Positions 1-7,756 of a stretch of DNA of 41,642 bases are shown here, in pieces. The position numbers were made by a program, and so were the translations under genes. Source of the stretch: Myxococcales bacterium (GTDB lineage Bacteria; Myxococcota_A; Polyangia; Polyangiales; Polyangiaceae). The notes beneath the pieces were generated by a model. That model did no database searches and had not been told where the DNA came from. It saw only the letters and a program-made list of their open reading frames with translations. Location of the stretch: assembly GCA_016212965.1 (NCBI GenBank), contig JACRDA010000028.1:1-41642 (forward strand), read 5' to 3'. Within the stretch, counting starts at the first letter, position 1, and the number at the start of each line of letters is the position of its first letter.

Positions 1-141
1 CCCGACGTGCGCAAGGGCTGGACTTCCCGGGGGCGGATTCCTCCCGGGGTAGGACTTCTTCACTTCGCTGGTGTTCGCTCGGTTCAGTCACCTACTTCCT
101 CCTGCCGGTTTTCATCGGCGCTTACCTTCCCGCCTTCCTGT

Positions 142-222
142 TCAAATTACGGCCGCTGCGGCTCGAGTTGCGCCCGTGAACGCGTACTCGGTGAAGTCCA
201 GCGCGTCGGGCATTCCTTCCAT
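142..222 (-). CDS. very small ORF coupled to the upstream membrane protein
   Basis: This 26-residue frame starts at an ATG that shares its A with the TGA of the upstream gene (TGATG at 224-220), the arrangement seen in translational coupling. Its residues include MPDALDFTEYAF and it has no recognisable domain or membrane segment. It may be a genuine small protein, the stump of a longer gene cut at about position 142, or chance. The sequence to its left is visibly less GC-rich than the rest of the window, which would fit a junction with foreign or rearranged DNA. Confidence is low because the frame is so short. Confidence 0.2.
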   Translation of the reverse strand: MEGMPDALDFTEYAFTGATRAAAAVI

Positions 223-452
223 CACCCGCGCTCCTTGACCGCGTGGACGGTGGCGCCCACCCACCCCAGCGCGCAGAAGGAGCCCACGCCGAGCCACGAG
301 ACGAGCTCCGGCACCCACATGGCCGGCACGGCCCACAGGATCAAGCCGGCCGGCACCCCCACGACGAGGGGAAAGGCGACGTAGTCGAAGAAACGCGGGA
401 ACAGCGCGCTAGCGGCGAAGCAGACGACCAGACTGACGACGAAGAACACCAT
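222..452 (-). CDS. small two-helix membrane protein
   Basis: This encodes a 76-residue protein of unknown function. Nearly all of it is hydrophobic, with an N-terminal helix (about residues 2-18, MVFFVVSLVVCF) and one or two further segments (about 24-46 and 50-70), so it is an inner-membrane protein. I chose the ATG at 452 because a clear GGAGGG ribosome binding site lies at 466-461, eight bases upstream. The longer frame reaching to 662 is proline- and arginine-rich and looks non-coding. The stop codon overlaps the start of a 26-residue frame. No family is recognised. Confidence 0.55.
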   Translation of the reverse strand: MVFFVVSLVVCFAASALFPRFFDYVAFPLVVGVPAGLILWAVPAMWVPELVSWLGVGSFCALGWVGATVHAVKERG

Positions 453-700
453 GTCCACGGCCCTCCGCGCGCATGGACGCGCGGCGAGCGGCCTGCTGAC
501 ACGTGACGGCTCGGCAAACACCTCAGGCGGGCAGTGGCACACAGGGCCCGGCGACACGCGGGCGGCGCTGCTGCTCGGCGGTGCTCGCTGCTCTGGCGTC
601 CTCGGGACTTCGTCGCCGAGGCTTCGAGGGGGTGCCAGCGAGGTGCCGGAGCCGCTCGGCACGGTGAGGGCCCGCGCTAGCGGCGCGCGCCCCGCCCGTC

Positions 701-1399
701 GTGGTAAGAAGCGGCGTGGCGGCGCGGATCGACATCTACCAGGGCCGGGCCCCCGAGGACCTGCCCGCCTACGCCCTACCCCGGGCGGCCGGGATCCTGC
801 GCCTGTCGCCCTCGACGCTGCGCCTCTGGGCGACCGGCGGAGATGGGTCGGCGCTCTTCAAGGCCGCCCGCCGCTCTCCCCTGTCGCTCTCGTTCTCGAA
901 CCTGATCGAGGCCTTCGTACTCGCCTCGATGCGCCGTGTGCACGGCGTGTCGATGCAGCGCGTACGAAAGGCGCTGCGCTACGTCGGGAAGGAGCTTGGC
1001 TACGACCGCCCGCTCGTCCATGCCGGCTTCCAGACCGACGGCGTCGAGCTCTTCGTCGTGCACGCCGGGCGCCTGCTGGCCGTCTCGGCGGAAGGACAGA
1101 CCGTGCTGCGCGAGGCGCTCGACACGAGCCTGACGCGCATCGAGTGGCAGGGTGACTTCGCCGCCCGGCTCTACCCCTGGGTGCGTGGCACGCCCGATCC
1201 GCGGCAACCCAAGACTGTCGTCGTCGACCCGCGGCTCGGCTTCGGGCAGCCCGTCATGGCGGGCACGGGCATCGAGACACGCGTGGTCGTCTCGCGCTAC
1301 CGCGCCGGCGAGTCGGCGGCCGTGCTTGCCGAAGACTACGGCGTCGACATCGAGCGCATCGACGACGCCATCCGGTGCGAAGTCGGTGAAGCTGCCTGA
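701..1399 (+). CDS. DUF433 / HTH antitoxin of a PIN-toxin pair
   Basis: This is probably the antitoxin and autorepressor of the module completed by the next gene. Residues about 20-60 (ALPRAAGILRLSPSTLRLWA) look like a MerR/excisionase-type helix-turn-helix. The C-terminal part, about residues 170-228 (DPRLGFGQPVMAGTGIETRVVV and on), carries the DUF433 signature: a diagnostic DP..FG.P...GT.I stretch followed by a short helical domain. DUF433 proteins commonly sit in front of PIN-like (VapC45/DUF5615) toxins, and that is the case here. The stop lies inside the toxin gene, with a 14-base overlap. The first GTG at 701 is used; a GTG at 716 is equally possible because no strong ribosome binding site is visible. 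Confidence 0.75.
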   Translation: MVRSGVAARIDIYQGRAPEDLPAYALPRAAGILRLSPSTLRLWATGGDGSALFKAARRSPLSLSFSNLIEAFVLASMRRVHGVSMQRVRKALRYVGKELGYDRPLVHAGFQTDGVELFVVHAGRLLAVSAEGQTVLREALDTSLTRIEWQGDFAARLYPWVRGTPDPRQPKTVVVDPRLGFGQPVMAGTGIETRVVVSRYRAGESAAVLAEDYGVDIERIDDAIRCEVGEAA

Positions 1400-1820
1400 G
1401 CCGTTCACGTACTTCATCGACCGCTCGCTCGGCCGCGGCATCCTCGTCGCCGAGCTCCTGAAGGCGGGCGAGCAGGTCCACGTCCACGACGAGCACTTCG
1501 CGCAGGACACCCCCGACGCTGACTGGCTCGTCGAGGTCGGGCGCCGCCGCTGGGTCGTGCTGACGAAGGACAAGAACATCCGGTTCAACGAGCTCGAACG
1601 GCAAGCGCTCGTGAGCGCGCGGGTCGCTTGTTTCATGCTCGGCCGCGGGAACCTCACGGCGCAGGAGATGGCCCAATCCTTCATCGGTGCGCTGCCGCGC
1701 ATGAAGCGCGTCCTCCGCCGCTATGCTGTCCCGCTCGCGGCGAGCGTGACGGCGTCTGCGGGCGTGCGCGTGCTGCTGGCGGGCGGGGTGTGGCTGAAGC
1801 CGCCGCGAGAGGTGAAGTAG
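1386..1820 (+). CDS. VapC45-like PIN-domain toxin
   Basis: This is a likely ribonuclease toxin of 144 residues. The N-terminal FIDRSLG, the HDEHF segment and the stretch EVGRRRWVVLTKDKNIR are characteristic of the PIN-like proteins paired with DUF433 antitoxins; the conserved acidic residues are those in FIDRS, HDEH, DADW and TKDK. The GTG at 1386 is chosen because it puts the conserved FIDRSLG about ten residues from the N-terminus, as is usual for the family. It overlaps the antitoxin by 14 bases, so the two are almost certainly co-translated. The C-terminal 25 residues (AASVTASAGVRV) are variable. The RNA target cannot be told from sequence. Confidence 0.78.
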   Translation: MKLPEPFTYFIDRSLGRGILVAELLKAGEQVHVHDEHFAQDTPDADWLVEVGRRRWVVLTKDKNIRFNELERQALVSARVACFMLGRGNLTAQEMAQSFIGALPRMKRVLRRYAVPLAASVTASAGVRVLLAGGVWLKPPREVK

Positions 1821-2055
1821 TTCTCCCGGCCGTGCGAGGATGGCGGCCGTGAGCCCCGCCACCCACGAAGCCGACACGCGGCCACGCGGGCCTGCCGCGC
1901 CGGGTCGCGCCAGGCCTGCGCCATGCACGCTGCCGGGACGGTGACGGTGGCGATACCCTGCCTTGACGGCCGGGCCGGCGAGCGCCACTTTGGCGGCGAC
2001 CGGGACGCCCGGCGCGTTCCGCGGCCGTGGGCGCGCCGTCCACCCCGAGAGGCTC

Positions 2056-2463
2056 ATGCCGACCCTGCACCTCGTGCTCATCGCGTTCTGGGGCGGCATC
2101 GTCGCGACGGAGGCGGTGCTCGAGCTCCTGCCGCTCTGGCGGCCGGCGCTGCGCCCCGCGGCGGCCGCCTTCCATTACTACGTCGACTTGCTCGTCGAGC
2201 TGCCGGTGCTGCTCGCGGTCGCCGCGACCGGCCTCCTGCTCCTGCGCGGGCGCTCGTTCGACGCGCGCCTCGCGTGGAAGGTCGGCTGCGGGCTCGCGGC
2301 CGTGACGGCGAACCTCGTGTGCATCGCCTTCGTCATCGCCCGGGAGCGCGGCCGCGACGCGCGCCGCACGACGCGCGTCATCTTCGCGAGCGCCGCCGTC
2401 GGACTGCCCGCGGCTGGCGGGGCGCTCGTGCTCGGCGCCGGCTACGCGGGCTGGCTCGGGTAG
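2056..2463 (+). CDS. four-helix membrane protein of unknown function
   Basis: This encodes a 135-residue integral membrane protein with four predicted hydrophobic segments at about residues 3-22, 43-62, 75-95 and 105-130. Conserved-looking features are an acidic residue in the first helix (ATEAVLELLP), an HYYVD motif before the second, and a basic loop (ARERGRDARR) before the last. I do not recognise a family; small four-helix proteins of this type are often labelled DUF2269-like or left hypothetical. The ATG at 2056 follows GAGAGG at short spacing and removes an N-terminal extension that is not hydrophobic. It stands alone, between the DUF433 module and the convergent VapBC pair. Confidence 0.6.
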   Translation: MPTLHLVLIAFWGGIVATEAVLELLPLWRPALRPAAAAFHYYVDLLVELPVLLAVAATGLLLLRGRSFDARLAWKVGCGLAAVTANLVCIAFVIARERGRDARRTTRVIFASAAVGLPAAGGALVLGAGYAGWLG

Positions 2464-2569
2464 CGCCGGGTCGGCCACGGCGGGCTGCCGTGCGCAGCCG
2501 GCGCACACGTTGCGAGCTCGGGCGCCCTCGCTTTGATCCATCGCCCGCCGCCGACGTGCGTGTCCGTCG

Positions 2570-3007
2570 TCAGCCGCGCGGTGCGGCCGCGCGCCGCGCC
2601 ACGCGCTCCAGCTTGAAGTCCACGATCGTGGCGAGCACCTCGTAGTCCTCGTCGGCCGTGACGACCGTGGCCCCGAGCGCGCGGGCCGTGAGCGCGATGA
2701 GCACGTCGTCGACGAGCGAGGCCCGGCGGATCTCGCGCCCGCCCTGGCGCAAGCGCGCGAGCGCCCGGCCGGCGAGATCGAAGGCCTCCGGCTCCGGGGC
2801 GACGAGGCGCCCCGCCGCTCGGTAGGCGCGAGCGAGCTGATCGAGAGCGCGGCGCGCCGGGAGCGTGCGGGCCCCGATCCGGAGCTCCATCTGCACGACC
2901 GTCGAGAGGTAGCGGACGAGGCCCGGACCGACCAGCAGTTCCTCGTGGAGCCCGCGGTTGAGCCAGTCGACGTAGAGGTTGGTGTCGAGGACGACCTTGC
3001 GCAGCAT
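2570..3007 (-). CDS. vapC: VapC-type PIN-domain toxin
   Basis: This is a probable Mg-dependent endoribonuclease toxin of 145 residues. The four acidic positions of the PIN active site are visible: VVLDTN at residues 5-10, the glutamate in VVQMELRIG near residue 43, and the aspartates of SLVDDVLIALTA and ATVVTADEDYE near residues 105 and 125. The ATG overlaps the antitoxin stop as TGATG (3009-3005), so the toxin is made from the same message and probably by translational coupling. It belongs to the classical single-domain VapC group and is clearly different from the PIN-like toxin at 1386 and the one at 29802. The substrate is unknown. Confidence 0.8.
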   Translation of the reverse strand: MLRKVVLDTNLYVDWLNRGLHEELLVGPGLVRYLSTVVQMELRIGARTLPARRALDQLARAYRAAGRLVAPEPEAFDLAGRALARLRQGGREIRRASLVDDVLIALTARALGATVVTADEDYEVLATIVDFKLERVARRAAAPRG

Positions 3008-3219
3008 CACCGCAAGGCGTCCTCGAAACCGCCGACCGCCTTCAGCCGTCGGTGGGCCTTCAGGATCGGCTCTTCGCCGAGGACGAGATCGAGTGCCCGC
3101 TCGATCGTCTCCTGCTCGGTCCTGGCGCCGAGCAGCTTCTTCGCCCGGTCGATCTTCGTCTGGTCGAGCTTGAGGTGCTTGTGGCGCGTCATATTCATGC
3201 GGAAGGCTATCGTGAACAT
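3007..3219 (-). CDS. vapB: VapB-type antitoxin
   Basis: This is the antitoxin partner of the following PIN toxin, about 70 residues. The core TRHKHLKLDQTKIDRAKKLL is basic and helical and is followed by a TEQETIERALDLVL helix, as in ribbon-helix-helix VapB antitoxins. The C-terminal tail (AVGGFEDALR) would be the toxin-neutralising part. The start at 3219 is preceded by GAGGA about four bases upstream; ATGs at 3198 and 3192 are nearer to the conserved core and are possible alternatives. Its stop overlaps the toxin start. Autoregulation by the complex is usual for the family, but I could not identify an operator. Confidence 0.7.
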   Translation of the reverse strand: MFTIAFRMNMTRHKHLKLDQTKIDRAKKLLGARTEQETIERALDLVLGEEPILKAHRRLKAVGGFEDALR

Positions 3220-3283
3220 CCAGTCCTCGCAAGGCGGGCACGCCCGCGGCGACGATCGTGAAGGAGCCGCGGCGGGGTGACGG

Positions 3284-4456
3284 TCACGCATCGGGCGCCC
3301 GCGCGAGCGCGAGCACGGCCGTCTGGCCGTGCAGGAAGGTGCGCGGCCCGACGGGGCCGATCTCGCCGTTGGCGAAGAAGCCCGCGAGCGGCACCGGACC
3401 GAGGTGCGCGCGCACGAGCTCCGAGTCGTGGTTCGGCCGGCCGTAGAAGGCCGCGCCGCGCGACAGACACGGGAAAAGGAGCGCGCCCGCCGGCACGGCC
3501 GGCTGCCGCTCGCGGTAGCGCACGAGCTGCCGGGCGAGGTCGGCCGCGGCGGCAGCGGGATCGCGCAGGTGGAGCTGCACCACCTGGTAGCGCTCGAGGC
3601 GCGCGGCGACGGCGACCGAGCCCCGGTCGCGATCGACCGCGAGCACGTTGCGCAAGAGGAAGTCCCCCGCCTGGTACGCGCGCTGGTCGCGCATCTCGAT
3701 GCCGACGAAGAGCGCGCGCTCGAAGAGCTTCCGGTCCTGGGCCACGAGCGCGTCGTAGAGCGCGCGCATCACCGCGAGCGCCGGGCGGCCGTCGAGCTCG
3801 AGGATCTGGTTGTCGTCGCAGCGGGTGACGATCATGGGCTCGCCGATCGTGCGGCAGCCCTGCGCCACCACGCAGTCGAGCTCGATGGCGCCCGTGAGCG
3901 TCACGCCCGCGAGGCCGCTGTGCTGGAACGCGGCGGCGGCGAAGAGCGCGTTCGACTGCGGCAGCCGACCGCCGCTCGCCAGGCCGCCGAGCTTGCGCCC
4001 GAGGGGAAAGGCGCGATCGAGCCCGGCGAGCGCCGGCTCGACCTCGCAGCTGAACGGGTCGCAGAGCACGAGGACGTGCGTGCGCGGGTCGCTCGAGCCG
4101 AGCCGCGCCTGCCACCCGGCGACGTCCTCGGGCTCGGGCCCGTCGCGCGCGCGCAGGTGGAAGGCGGCGAGCGCCACGCCGGGCAGCTCGGCGGCGAGCA
4201 GGGCGAGCGCCGGCGCGCCGTCGATCTCCTCCCGGCCGCCGATGACCCCCTGCCCGGAGCAGCCCGCGAACACGGCGCGGGGGAAGCGCTCCGCGACCAG
4301 GCGCGGGAGGCGGGTGTAGGCGCGCGAGTGCTGCGGCGTCGCGAAGCCGAGCACGAGATCGGGCCCCGCCGGGAGCTCGAAGCGGAGCGCGCTCGCGAGC
4401 GCGTCGAGCGCGAGCGCGGTGTCCGCCTCGCGCGAGATGGCGCTCGCCCATCGCAT
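3284..4456 (-). CDS. FIST-domain sensory protein
   Basis: This encodes a 390-residue soluble protein made only of the FIST_N and FIST_C domains. FIST_N spans roughly residues 25-225 and includes LVLGFATPQHSRAY, the AGCSGQGVIGG turn and the GGLASGG element. FIST_C spans roughly 225-375 and includes FLLRNVLAVDRDRGSVAV and the C-terminal PLAGFFANGEIGPVG, which is the classic FIST ending. FIST domains are thought to be intracellular ligand sensors, possibly for amino acids, linked to signalling. No output domain is present. The gene is divergent from the export operon starting at 4506, with only 49 bases between, so the two may share a control region. Calling the ligand would be guesswork. Confidence 0.85.
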   Translation of the reverse strand: MRWASAISREADTALALDALASALRFELPAGPDLVLGFATPQHSRAYTRLPRLVAERFPRAVFAGCSGQGVIGGREEIDGAPALALLAAELPGVALAAFHLRARDGPEPEDVAGWQARLGSSDPRTHVLVLCDPFSCEVEPALAGLDRAFPLGRKLGGLASGGRLPQSNALFAAAAFQHSGLAGVTLTGAIELDCVVAQGCRTIGEPMIVTRCDDNQILELDGRPALAVMRALYDALVAQDRKLFERALFVGIEMRDQRAYQAGDFLLRNVLAVDRDRGSVAVAARLERYQVVQLHLRDPAAAAADLARQLVRYRERQPAVPAGALLFPCLSRGAAFYGRPNHDSELVRAHLGPVPLAGFFANGEIGPVGPRTFLHGQTAVLALARAPDA

Positions 4457-4505
4457 GCACGAGAAGGCGTATCACACTTCGCGCGCCCTGCTACGCTTCG
4501 ACCCC

Positions 4506-5753
4506 ATGGCGGCCACTCCCGACTGGCTGCCGGCAGCGCCGAAGTCGCGCGCGCCGGTCGCCGCTCCTGTACCCAAGGACACCGGCGTGCCCACCGGCCC
4601 GCACAAGCGCAAGGGCCGCCTGCGCCGGCGCCGCTTCGGCTGGCTCGTGTGGCTCGTGGTCCTCGGCGCGGTCGGTTTCGGCGTCGTGCGGCTGCTGAAG
4701 GGGCGGGGCCAGGCGCCGCTGACCGTCGCGACCGCGGTGGTCGAGCGCGGCAGCGTGCGCGACTTCGTGACGAGCGTGAGCGCCGGGCGCGTCGTCGGCA
4801 AGCAGGAGGCGACCCTGCGGGCCGAGATCGCCGCCCGCGTCTTGAAGCTCCACCACCGGCGCGGCGAGCGCGTGAAGCTCGGCGAGCTGCTCGTGAGCTA
4901 CGACGCGAGCGATCTCTTGCAGCGGCTGCACGCGGCCGAGGCGTCGGTGCCGCTCGCGCGCGCGCAGGTGGCGCAGGCGGACGAGCAGGCGTGGAGCGCC
5001 TGGGACCGCGCGCGCCGGGCGCGCTCGCTCGCCGTCCAGGGCGCGCTGCCGCAGGCCGAGGCCGACGATCTCGAGGCCGCCGCGCGCGCGCTCGAGCGCG
5101 CCGCCGACACGGCGCGCGCCGGGGTGGCGCAGGCCGAGGCGAACGTGGAGCTCGCGAAGAGCGGCCTGTCGAAGACGGTCGTGACGGCGCCGTTCGCGGG
5201 CCTCGTCGTGCGCACGGCGGTCGAGGAGGGCGAGGTGAGCGCCCCGGGTGCGCCCATCGTCGAGCTCGCCGACGACCGCGAGCTGCACGTGGAGGTCGAG
5301 ATCGACGAGGCGGACCTCGGGCGCGTGGCCGTCGACATGCCGACCGACCTCACCTTCGACGCCTTCCCGGGCGAGCGCCTGCGCGGCAAGCTGCGCGCCG
5401 TCGCCCCGAGCGTGTCGCGCGACGTCCGCGGCGGGCGCAGCGTGCTGCTCGAGGTGACGCTGCCCGAGGACAAGCGCCTGCGGCTCGGCATGAGCGCCGA
5501 CGCCGACGTCATCGTGTCGGTGCGCGACGCCGTCCTGTTCGTGCCCCCCAACGCCGTCCAGGGACGCGGCGCCGAGCGCGCCGTGTTCGTGGTCGACCAG
5601 GGGGTCGCCACGCGCCGCACGGTCGAGGTGGGCATCGCCACCTGGGAGGCCGTGGAGGTGACGAGCGGCCTCGAGGCGGGCGAGCTCGTCGTGGCCTCGC
5701 TCCTGGCCTCGCCGGTGAACGACGGCGACAAAGTGGAGGCGCAGGCGCGCTGA
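4506..5753 (+). CDS. MacA/HlyD-type periplasmic adaptor of an ABC exporter
   Basis: This is a membrane-fusion protein of 415 residues that would link the inner-membrane ABC transporter encoded next to an outer-membrane channel. The order is a basic cytoplasmic tail (KRKGRLRRRR), one membrane segment at about 44-64, a lipoyl/barrel-sandwich half, a coiled-coil hairpin at about 140-220 rich in Ala, Glu and Arg, the second lipoyl half (SKTVVTAPFAGLVV), a beta-barrel (ELHVEVEIDEADLGRV) and a membrane-proximal domain ending VNDGDKV. The ATG at 4506 is the first that leaves a sensible N-terminus. It is separated by two bases from the ATPase gene. The substrate is unknown; no outer-membrane TolC homologue lies nearby. 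Confidence 0.88.
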   Translation: MAATPDWLPAAPKSRAPVAAPVPKDTGVPTGPHKRKGRLRRRRFGWLVWLVVLGAVGFGVVRLLKGRGQAPLTVATAVVERGSVRDFVTSVSAGRVVGKQEATLRAEIAARVLKLHHRRGERVKLGELLVSYDASDLLQRLHAAEASVPLARAQVAQADEQAWSAWDRARRARSLAVQGALPQAEADDLEAAARALERAADTARAGVAQAEANVELAKSGLSKTVVTAPFAGLVVRTAVEEGEVSAPGAPIVELADDRELHVEVEIDEADLGRVAVDMPTDLTFDAFPGERLRGKLRAVAPSVSRDVRGGRSVLLEVTLPEDKRLRLGMSADADVIVSVRDAVLFVPPNAVQGRGAERAVFVVDQGVATRRTVEVGIATWEAVEVTSGLEAGELVVASLLASPVNDGDKVEAQAR

Positions 5754-5755
5754 GC

Positions 5756-6499
5756 ATGGCCACGGCCGCCCCAGCGTTCGCCCCCCTCGCCCGCGAGGAG
5801 CACGAGGCGCTCATCGAGGTGTCGGGGCTCGAGCGCACCTTCATGGTGGGCGACGAGCCGCTCACGGTGCTGCGCGGCATCGACTTCACCATCCCGCGCG
5901 GCGCCTACGTGGCGATCATCGGCCCGAGCGGCTCGGGCAAGAGCACCCTCATGTACCAGCTCGGCTGCCTCGACACGCCCAGCGCGGGCACGGTGCGGCT
6001 CGCGGGCTACGACGTCGGCAGCCTCGACGACGCCGAGCTCGCCGCCCTGCGCAACCGCTTCATCGGCTTCGTGTTCCAGGCCTTCAATCTCCTGCCCCGC
6101 ACGACGGCGGTCGACAACGTGGCCCTGCCGCTGCGCTACGCCGGCGTCGGCCTGCGCGAGCGCCGGCGGCGCGCGCGCGAGGCGCTCGGGCGCGTGGCCC
6201 TGTCCCACCGCGAGGACCACACCCCCGAGCGGCTGTCGGGCGGCGAGCGCCAGCGCGTCGCCATCGCGCGCGCCATCGTGACCGAGCCCGCGCTGCTCCT
6301 CTGCGACGAGCCGACCGGCAACCTCGATCAGAAGGTGGGGCGCGAGATCGTGGAGCTCTTCGAGCGGCTCAACGACGAGCTCGGGGTCACGGTCATCATC
6401 GTCACGCACGACCCGTCGCTCGCGCGGCGCGTGCGGCGCGTGATCAAGCTCGTGGACGGCCGCCTCGTGCACGACGGCCCGCCCACGGCGGACCTGTGA
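5756..6499 (+). CDS. MacB/LolD-like ABC transporter ATP-binding protein
   Basis: This encodes a 247-residue ATPase of the MacB/LolD (FtsE-like) group. Walker A is GPSGSGKST at about 56-64. The Q-loop is [18 protein letters not shown]. The ABC signature [13 protein letters not shown] starts near residue 160, Walker B LLLCDEP follows near 181, then the D-loop TGNLD and the switch histidine in IVTHD. The QAFNLLP-TAVDNV wording is typical of MacB and LolD ATPases. In E. coli MacB the ATPase and permease are fused; here they are separate proteins encoded in sequence, as in many non-enteric bacteria. The ATG lies two bases after the adaptor stop. Confidence 0.92.
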   Translation: MATAAPAFAPLAREEHEALIEVSGLERTFMVGDEPLTVLRGIDFTIPRGAYVAIIGPSGSGKSTLMYQLGCLDTPSAGTVRLAGYDVGSLDDAELAALRNRFIGFVFQAFNLLPRTTAVDNVALPLRYAGVGLRERRRRAREALGRVALSHREDHTPERLSGGERQRVAIARAIVTEPALLLCDEPTGNLDQKVGREIVELFERLNDELGVTVIIVTHDPSLARRVRRVIKLVDGRLVHDGPPTADL

Positions 6500-6514
6500 G
6501 GGGAGCAGAAGACC

Positions 6515-7717
6515 GTGCTCGATCACATCCTCTCCGCCCTGCAGGCCCTGACCGCCAACAAGGTGCGCTCCGCGCTCACCATGCTCGGCGTCATCATCGG
6601 CGTCCTGGCGGTGACCCTGCTCGTGTCGGTCGGCGACGGAGCCCGGGCCTACATCGACAAGACGCTGAGCGGCATCGGCACGAACCTGCTCATCGTGCAG
6701 CCCGGCCGGCGCGAGACCCGCGGGCTCGGCGGGCCGCCGACCGGCAACATCAGCCGGCCGCTCACCATGGACGACGTCACGGCCCTGAAGCGCCAGGGCA
6801 CCCTGCTCCGGGACGTGTCGCCCATCGTGGCGGGTGGCGGCGCCATCCGCTTCGAGAACCGCCAGCGCGACTCGACGGTGTTCGGGGTCGGCGCCGGCTT
6901 CGGCGATCTGCGCAACATGCACGTCGACGTGGGCAGCTTCATCCGCGAGGAGGACCTCACGGCGCGACGGCGCGTCGCGGTCGTCGGACGCACGGTCGCC
7001 AAGGCCCTCTTCGGCAACGACAGCCCGCTCGGCCGCACCGTGCGCATCTCCGACGGCCGCTTCCGCATCGTCGGCATCCTCGAGAAAAAGGGCACCTCGC
7101 TCGGCTTCGACCTCGACGACCTCGTCTTCATCCCGGCCACGACGGCGAGCGACCTCTTCCACCAGGACTTCCTCTCGCAGATCCTCACGGCCGCACGCAA
7201 CAAGGCCGAGGTGCAACAGGCCATCCTGCAGATCGAGGAGATCCTCGCGCGCCGCCGCAACGGCGAGAACGAGGTCACGGTGCAGAGCCAGGACGATCTC
7301 ATCGGCGTGCTCGGCACCGTCACCTCGGCCATGACGGCGGCCCTGCTCGCGATCGCCAGCGTGTCCCTGCTCGTGGGCGGCATCGGCATCATGAACATCA
7401 TGCTGGTGAGCGTGCGCGAGCGGACGCGCGAGATCGGCGTGCGCCGCGCGCTCGGCGCCACGCGCCACGACATCCTGCTGCAGTTCCTCATCGAGGCCCT
7501 CGTGCTCGCGACGGTCGGCGGTCTCATCGGCCTCGGCATCGGCGGCGGCCTCATCGCGGCGGTGAACAGCGCCGCGCCCGACGTGCCGCTCAAGCTCTCG
7601 CCGTGGATCGCCACCATCGCCTTCGGGGCGTCGTTCGCCGTCGGCATCGCCTCGGGCGTCGTGCCGGCGCGGCGCGCGGCAGAGCTCGATCCGGTCGACG
7701 CGCTCCGCTACGAGTGA
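6515..7717 (+). CDS. MacB-like FtsX-family ABC permease
   Basis: This is the 400-residue permease half of the exporter. The first helix is at about 20-42 (TMLGVIIGVLAVTLLVSV). A large periplasmic MacB-PCD domain occupies about 45-265, and three C-terminal helices follow at about 273-298, 328-352 and 364-388. The FtsX signature ERTREIGVRRALGATR sits between the second and third helices. The protein ends in the family's usual P-A-R-R-A-A-E-L-D-P-V-D-A-L-R-Y-E. The GTG start at 6515 follows a GAGGGGAG stretch right after the ATPase stop. Such transporters use ATP to drive conformational change across the periplasm and export peptides, antibiotics or lipoproteins; which of these applies is not evident. 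Confidence 0.92.
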   Translation: MLDHILSALQALTANKVRSALTMLGVIIGVLAVTLLVSVGDGARAYIDKTLSGIGTNLLIVQPGRRETRGLGGPPTGNISRPLTMDDVTALKRQGTLLRDVSPIVAGGGAIRFENRQRDSTVFGVGAGFGDLRNMHVDVGSFIREEDLTARRRVAVVGRTVAKALFGNDSPLGRTVRISDGRFRIVGILEKKGTSLGFDLDDLVFIPATTASDLFHQDFLSQILTAARNKAEVQQAILQIEEILARRRNGENEVTVQSQDDLIGVLGTVTSAMTAALLAIASVSLLVGGIGIMNIMLVSVRERTREIGVRRALGATRHDILLQFLIEALVLATVGGLIGLGIGGGLIAAVNSAAPDVPLKLSPWIATIAFGASFAVGIASGVVPARRAAELDPVDALRYE

Positions 7718-7756
7718 CGCGCGGGCTCGCCCTCGCGCCTCTGCTATCCTCGGCCG

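Noticed and set aside
3-179. A plus-strand frame with a hydrophobic C-terminus at the left edge
   Set aside because: It is open to the left, short and without a recognised family, and its first half is not hydrophobic or conserved-looking. It is mentioned in the findings but not called as a gene.
3329-5755. A very long plus-strand open frame running through the FIST gene and the adaptor gene
   Set aside because: In this GC-rich DNA the antisense and shifted frames rarely hit stops. The translation is Arg/Ala/Glu-rich with no domain, and the real genes on both strands explain the region. Only its last part, from 5756, is a gene.
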